Both the position numbers and the translations under genes were made by a program. The notes under the pieces were generated by a model. The model did not search any database, was not told the origin of the DNA, and worked only from the letters and a program-made list of their open reading frames with translations. Below, in pieces: positions 59,602 through 64,000 of a stretch of DNA of 64,000 nucleotides. Each line of letters starts with the position of its first letter. The stretch's first letter is position 1. Origin of the DNA: Deinococcus deserti VCD115 (lineage in GTDB: Bacteria; Deinococcota; Deinococci; Deinococcales; Deinococcaceae); NCBI RefSeq assembly GCF_000020685.1, contig NC_012526.1:2334001-2398000 (forward strand). The letters run 5' to 3'.

Positions 59602-60563
59602 TCGCTCCTCCAGCGGAACTCAATGTAAGCGGGCCGTGGGCGGAAACCCAGGCGGGTGTTCAGCTCCAGCATGGGCGCGTTGGTCGTGGCATTGCCGGTC
59701 CACAGTTCCTGGACGCCGGCCGCGGACGCCCGGCGCATGGCCTCCAGCTTCAGCGCCAGCGCGAGACCCTTGCGCCGCCACGCGCGGCGTGTGCCGGTCA
59801 GACCGACATCCAGCCTGTGAGGCCCGGTAGGTGAGCGCCACAACTCCGACAGGGCCACGGCCTCGCCCGAGTCTGTGACGGCCAGCAGGACGCCGTCTGG
59901 AAAAAAGTTCGGGCTTTGTGCCCTTTTCCTGAAGTCGTCCATGGTCTGTTCGGTCGCGTCGCCACTGCGCGGCACATCCAGCCTCACTTCAGAAAAAGCA
60001 CTGTGGTAGGCGCGCATGGCGGCGTCCTCTCCCCCCTCCTGGGTCAGTTCAGCCAACGTCCTGGCGCGCACGCCAGCCGGCAGCCGCGCCCCACTCTCCC
60101 AGGCTGAGAAGTCGAAGGTCTCCAGGTTCAGGACGTTGTCAAAAACGCGCATGACCTCCTTCAGGCCTCGGCGCTGCGCGAAGGCCACAGCGTGAGGATG
60201 GTCCTCGTAGGCCCCTCCGAGGACCTCCCGGGCACCACGCTCCTGAAGGTGTGTCTCGACCTCCTGCGCCAGCCTTGTGCCCACGCCGCGCTGCGCATGC
60301 GTGGGCACGACCATCAGTTCGACCTGGTAGCGGTCCGGATGGAACATGGACGGGTTCTGAAACACCACAGCCTGCCCGACGGCCTCGCCGTCCACCTCGG
60401 CCAGCCACTCGCGCACGTGCGGGCGCAGGGGATGGTCGAGGAGGGCCTGCAACTGGTGGTCGAGGATCTCAGCTGTCAACGGACGCTGCGGCATGACAGC
60501 ACTGAAAATCCGGGCAATCTCAGGGGAATCGGCGCGGCCGGCCTCACGGATGCTGAGGCTCAC
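59598..60563 (-). CDS. Tandem GNAT acetyltransferase (second of three)
   Basis: 321 residues, two GNAT domains: VVPTHAQRGVGTRLAQEV (N-terminal acetyl-CoA loop), YEDHPHAVAFAQRRGL, and TGTRRAWRRKGLALALKLEAM (C-terminal loop) with NTRLGFRPRPAY at the end. Closely related in layout to the neighbours. The start overlaps the preceding stop (ATGA). The substrate is unknown; the second domain's intact loop suggests at least one active site. Confidence 0.88.
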   Translation of the reverse strand: MSLSIREAGRADSPEIARIFSAVMPQRPLTAEILDHQLQALLDHPLRPHVREWLAEVDGEAVGQAVVFQNPSMFHPDRYQVELMVVPTHAQRGVGTRLAQEVETHLQERGAREVLGGAYEDHPHAVAFAQRRGLKEVMRVFDNVLNLETFDFSAWESGARLPAGVRARTLAELTQEGGEDAAMRAYHSAFSEVRLDVPRSGDATEQTMDDFRKRAQSPNFFPDGVLLAVTDSGEAVALSELWRSPTGPHRLDVGLTGTRRAWRRKGLALALKLEAMRRASAAGVQELWTGNATTNAPMLELNTRLGFRPRPAYIEFRWRSE

Positions 60564-61576
60564 TGCGGCTCCTCCTTCACCTCTGCATCCAGCCGCAGCT
60601 CGTAGCGGTAGCGGGTGGCGGTGCGTTTGAACCCCAGCTGGGAATTCATGCTCAGCATGGCCCGGTTGGGCGCGTCGTTGAAGGTCCGGATCAGCCCGCC
60701 TCCCGAAGCCTGTAAAGCGCGCATGGACGCCAGCTTCAGCGCCTTGGCCACGCCACGCCCGCGGTCCTCGCGGCGCACCCCGGTCATGCCGATGTAGTAG
60801 AAGCCGCCTGCATTCCAGCCCAGACTGGTGTACCCCACGTAAGGCCCGGTCAGCGGGTCATCTACGCCTTCACGCACGGCCACGAAGGACAGGTCCAGCC
60901 GCATGTCGGGGTCCTGCAATTCTTCCTTGACCCACGTCTCGAAGGAACGCCTGGTCAGCACGCTGCCCATCGGCACGTCCTGGAACAGCCGCCAGTCGAG
61001 CTCGTAGAGGCGCCGGTCACGCTGAGGATCACCCGCAAGTTCTGCGATGGACACCAGCCTCACACCGTCGGCCTCCATTCTGGCCAGCAGGGCATCAAAG
61101 GCGCCCAGGGGCGCCTCGGCCGTGTGTAGCCTGGATTCAAAACGCTCCCAGACCACGCGAAAACCGCGCCGTTCCAGAAATGCCCGCCCCGGCGCGTCGT
61201 GCGGCTGGTCGCTGAGCATGGTCCGCACCTCACGCGCGCCGCGTTCCTGCACCCGGCGCAGCAGTTCGGTGTACAGCGCCGAGCCGACGCCCTGGCCCCG
61301 TGCGTCGGGATGAACACCCAGCCCACCCCAGTAGCGCCACTCCTCGAACGAAAAGTCATCGTGGCCCACGCTGCCCACACCGACGATGCGCCCCTGCTGT
61401 TCGGCGACCAGCTCAGTAAAGTACAGCTTCGGGTCGCGGTTGGCGTGCTCGCGCCCGATCTGCTCGGCACTCACCGGCCAATCGGGGTTTGACGCCGAGC
61501 GCACTTCAGCTATCGCGGAAAAATCGTCCGGCGCACGCACCACGCGCAGCACAAAGGGCAGAGTAGTCAGAGCCAT
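60560..61576 (-). CDS. Tandem GNAT acetyltransferase (first of three)
   Basis: 338 residues, first gene of the operon. N-terminal GNAT: GGLGVHPDARGQGVGSALYTELL, then DQPHDAPGRAFLERRGF; C-terminal GNAT: YIGMTGVRREDRGRGVAKALKLASM in pieces and NSQLGFKRTATRY. I use ATG 61576; CACCAT ends 6 nt upstream, a weak leaderless -10. An ATG 36 nt earlier would be out of the domain. Divergent from bshB, 203 bp apart. Confidence 0.88.
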   Translation of the reverse strand: MALTTLPFVLRVVRAPDDFSAIAEVRSASNPDWPVSAEQIGREHANRDPKLYFTELVAEQQGRIVGVGSVGHDDFSFEEWRYWGGLGVHPDARGQGVGSALYTELLRRVQERGAREVRTMLSDQPHDAPGRAFLERRGFRVVWERFESRLHTAEAPLGAFDALLARMEADGVRLVSIAELAGDPQRDRRLYELDWRLFQDVPMGSVLTRRSFETWVKEELQDPDMRLDLSFVAVREGVDDPLTGPYVGYTSLGWNAGGFYYIGMTGVRREDRGRGVAKALKLASMRALQASGGGLIRTFNDAPNRAMLSMNSQLGFKRTATRYRYELRLDAEVKEEPQ

Positions 61577-61766
61577 GTGGCTATGGTGACCTGCTCCTGT
61601 CAGGGAACGCATCCGCCAGCGCGCTTAGTCACCTTCCGTCCTGGAGGGCGGGAAGCGGGAACGCGCCGCCTTGAGTCCCCTACGGCACTTTCCTTCTGGG
61701 CTCCTGCCGAAATGGACCGCTGCATTCCAGCCCCGCGGACTGCGGACCTTCCCTGGCCACCCACCG

Positions 61767-61772
61767 TATGCT
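61767..61772 (+). promoter_or_regulatory. -10 box, leaderless start of bshB
   Basis: TATGCT ends 7 nt before the ATG at 61780. Confidence 0.6.
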
Positions 61773-61779
61773 GGGCGGC

Positions 61780-62493
61780 ATGTCCGCGCCCCACCCTGAC
61801 GGCTTCCGCCTCAAACTGCTGCTGATCGTGCCTCATCCCGACGACGAGGTGTACGGCGCCTCAGGCACCCTGATGACCTATATGCAGGCCGGAGAGCCCT
61901 GCGGCCTGGTGACCCTGACCCGGGGCGAGGCTGGACGCACCCTGGGGCTGTGTGACACCCCTGAGGAACTGGCCCGCATGCGTGACGTGGAACTTGCCGC
62001 CTGTCTCGAAACCATCGGGCTGACCAGCCATCCCGGCAGCGTGCACGAGCAGCACACCTTTCCGGACAAGTACCTCCAGGACCAGCCCCTGGAAGTTCTG
62101 ACCGAGGTCGCGCGCGAAGCCATGACGCGCCTGCGCCCCGAGACTGTGCTGACCTTTCCGCCCAACGGCAGCAATGGCCACCCGGATCATGTCACCACCC
62201 ACCGTGCGGTGAAGGCTGCCTGGGACAGCCTGCCGGTCACTGATCGCCCCCGGCTGTGGTACTACGCCTCGGACACGCCCCCGGAGAACGAGGCGCTGCG
62301 GGCACAGTGGCTCTCCCCCACTGTCCGCCATGATGTCACCGCCCACGTCACCCGGAAATTGCAGGCGATCGGCTGCCACCGCTCGCAGGCACTGAGCACG
62401 GTGGACTTTATCCGGAAGTACCCCGAACGCATCACGCTGGAGACCTTTTACGAGGTTGGCGCGGAGCAGCTCAGTCCGGAGTCCACTCGCTGA
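61780..62493 (+). CDS. bshB: PIG-L family deacetylase, likely bacillithiol BshB
   Basis: 237 residues of the LmbE/PIG-L zinc deacetylases. The zinc and catalytic motif PHPDDEVYG is at residues 17-25 and the third ligand in HPDHVTTH. BshB removes acetyl from GlcNAc-malate in bacillithiol synthesis, the low-molecular-weight thiol of Deinococcus; other family members act on different N-acetyl sugars. ATG at 61780 follows TATGCT by 7 nt; the ATG inside that box is discounted. The 3' end overlaps the convergent small gene by 23 nt. Confidence 0.9.
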   Translation: MSAPHPDGFRLKLLLIVPHPDDEVYGASGTLMTYMQAGEPCGLVTLTRGEAGRTLGLCDTPEELARMRDVELAACLETIGLTSHPGSVHEQHTFPDKYLQDQPLEVLTEVAREAMTRLRPETVLTFPPNGSNGHPDHVTTHRAVKAAWDSLPVTDRPRLWYYASDTPPENEALRAQWLSPTVRHDVTAHVTRKLQAIGCHRSQALSTVDFIRKYPERITLETFYEVGAEQLSPESTR

Positions 62494-62770
62494 CAGGAAT
62501 GAAATCCACTCCCTTGGCCTCAGTGCCGGTCACGCGGTACTGACGGTCGAAGCGGATCACCACTTCACCGCGGTCAAAGTGCTGCGGCGAAACAACGGGC
62601 TTGCGCAGGATGAAGCTGCCGTCGTCATCCACGCCGATGTGCGCACTTTTGGTAAAGCGCAGTTCGACCACCTCGCCGTGAAGCCGCGTGCGTACCCGCA
62701 CGCGGAAGGTCTGGGAATCATCCTGGCGCAGAAAAGGACTGGGTTCGGGGCGGCGAAACAACTTGAACAT
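62471..62770 (-). CDS. Small basic protein, function unknown (99 aa)
   Basis: 99 residues: MFKLFRRPEPSPFLRQDD, then beta-rich FRVRVRTRLHGEVVELRFTKSAHIGVDDDG in pieces, FILRKPVVSPQHFDRGEVVIRF, and VDFIPVSEWTPD. It looks like a compact beta domain without a membrane segment. GGAGGAACC directly before the ATG is an excellent ribosome-binding site. It ends inside the convergent bshB gene by 23 nt. I do not recognise the family. Confidence 0.8.
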   Translation of the reverse strand: MFKLFRRPEPSPFLRQDDSQTFRVRVRTRLHGEVVELRFTKSAHIGVDDDGSFILRKPVVSPQHFDRGEVVIRFDRQYRVTGTEAKGVDFIPVSEWTPD

Positions 62771-62888
62771 GGTTCCTCCCCCGGCTTGGGCCGGGCTCCT
62801 TGCAGTGTAGGGCAGCGGCCCGTAACGCCCCACAACTAAAGAAAAGCCGTGCCCAGGGCCAATGTGCCTGAGTCTCCGTACACCTAGG

Positions 62889-64000
62889 ATGAACAGCATC
62901 ATGCCGGTGCTCCCAAGTGCGCACGACACCTTACCGGGAAGGCGCCGCCTGCTGCTGGCCAGTCTGCTGCTGACACTGGCCGGAACCCTTCTGGCGATGG
63001 TCCTGGCACGCAATGACCGCTGGGATCTCCAGGTTGACCGGCCGCTGTACGCGGCGCTGGCACTTGCCATAGCCCTGCTGTGGTGGAGCACCTGGCGCAG
63101 CCGGCTGCCACTGCACCGCAGCACCCAGGCATTGATCGGCTGCGCGGCTGTGTTTATGGCTCTCAAACTGTCGCTGCTGGGCGTCGTCACTGTGGACCAG
63201 AACGTGACCATGCAGGAACTGATGGAGTCATTGAGCTGGCTGTCCCCGGTCATGGCCTGGGCACTGGCCACGGCGTCCTCCCACCAGATGCGGCGCGTCC
63301 TGATGGGGCTGCTGGGGGTGGTGGGAGTGCTGAGCGCCGGGCTGGTGGCCCAGCGCTCAGCTGGCCTGGGGGAGCTGGACCGTGACCTGCTGCGGGTGGC
63401 GCTGCAGCTGAATCTGCCTGGGTGGTGTATTACGGCACCGGGTTCTATCTGTCGCGCACGTCCTCGCTCTCGCGGCTGCAGAGCGAACGCGAAGCCCTGC
63501 AACAGCTGGCCTACCATGACCTGCTGACGGGCCTGCCAGGACGGCTGAGTCTGGAGCGTCAGCTCGACGGGATGACCCGCCCCGAAGTCCAGCCTTTTGC
63601 CCTGCTGTTCGTGGATGTGGATTCCTTCAAGGTCATCAACGACACCCTGGGACACGCTGCGGGCGACCGGCTGCTCAAAACTCTGGGCGGCGAACTGAGG
63701 CGTGTGGCCGGTGAGGACGCACAGGTCTTCCGCCTCAGCGGCGATGAATTCGTGGTGTTGCTGCCCGGAGTAAGGAGCGCAGAAGCTGAGGCCGCCGCCC
63801 GCCGTATCCAGGAAGAAGCGCCGAGGCTTCCCAGCACCCGGGTCGGCGTGGAAACCACACTCAGCATCGGGCTGAGTCTGTGCCCGGACGACGCCCAGAC
63901 TCCCAGCGAACTGCTGCGGCACGCTGACAGCGCCATGTACGCCGTCAAGCGCAGCGGCCGGCGGCATGTGCGCCGCTACCGCCCAGACCAGCACGCCGCC
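62889..64000 (+). pseudogene. Membrane GGDEF diguanylate cyclase with a frameshift, 3' end outside window
   Basis: The first frame encodes a membrane sensor with about six hydrophobic segments (LLLASLLLTLAGTLLAMVL, ALALAIALLWW and others) up to QLNLPG. At 63420-63422 a GGG run breaks the frame: adding one G restores LPGVVYYGTGFYLSR, followed by LAYHDLLTGLPGRLSLERQL, LLFVDVDSFKVINDTLGHAAGDRLL, FRLSGDEF and SIGLSLC, an intact GGDEF domain. So it is one gene with a single-base deletion, natural or a sequencing error. The GGDEF box is SGDEF, an active variant. Start ATG 62889 or 62901. The window ends soon after the domain. Confidence 0.85.

Overview
The window is a stretch of chromosome from a Deinococcus species, probably a relative of D. 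radiodurans or D. deserti. The evidence is high GC, the cinA-thpR-recA operon, a PilB with three MshEN-like N-terminal domains as in Thermus PilF, a divergent RNase J and response-regulator pair, CdaA/YbbR, bacillithiol-type BshB, Deinococcus-restricted DUF3809 and DUF3248 proteins, and promoters whose -10 box (TANNNT) ends 5-8 nt, usually 6-7 nt, before the start codon. The last feature marks leaderless mRNAs, which are abundant in Deinococcus. I see no rRNA, tRNA, CRISPR array, intact insertion sequence or prophage.

Layout. 0-6.3 kb: sulfur transfer (rhodanese, SufE-like), dITP clean-up (RdgB), DD-carboxypeptidase, and an RraA / DUF454 / polyferredoxin group. 6.4-10 kb: a Cys-rich copper-storage protein and the tightly overlapped cinA-thpR-recA operon. 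10.2-13.9 kb: a lower-GC island of four pilin-like genes (one large PilX/ComZ-like protein, then GspH-, PilV- and PilW-like). 14.1-20.2 kb: birA-bioY facing a Fur-family gene, then membrane proteins, MarC, an HNH nuclease, an HD protein and a secreted acidic repeat protein. 20.5-24.3 kb: an orphan Rcp1-type response regulator next to the decayed 3' end of its histidine kinase, an OmpR-type regulator (likely DrRRA) and RNase J with a structured leader. 24.4-28.8 kb: clpP-clpX and lon. 29-33 kb: pilB-pilT motors. 33-36.5 kb: YqeG-type phosphatase, PgeF, FabI, a cysteine-hydrolase fold without catalytic residues, and an IclR regulator. 36.5-40 kb: bacterial dynamin, hexapeptide acyltransferase, UPF0173 hydrolase. 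40-44.5 kb: cdaA-ybbR (c-di-AMP), then yqeK-LCP-rsfS. 44.7-48.4 kb: Deinococcus-specific small genes, rsmD-coaD, metK. 48.6-51 kb: a Pho-like regulator, soluble kinase and PhoU. 51-54.7 kb: a heterodimeric ABC exporter with one degenerate ATP site. 54.7-55.2 kb: two inverted copies of an intergenic repeat. 55.2-57.8 kb: pyrE, a small HTH protein, an RNase H-fold protein and lipoprotein SodC. 57.9-61.6 kb: an overlapped operon of three tandem-GNAT acetyltransferases and an arginase-like protein. 61.8-64 kb: BshB, a small protein and a frameshifted diguanylate cyclase cut by the window end.

Themes. Several genes concern DNA uptake and repair (cinA, recA, pilin-like island, pilB, pilT), proteolysis, cyclic-dinucleotide signalling (CdaA, MshEN domains of PilB, GGDEF protein) and thiol/redox defence (BshB, SodC, Fur, Csp). 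First genes of transcripts are mostly leaderless, while downstream genes use stop/start overlaps or Shine-Dalgarno sites.
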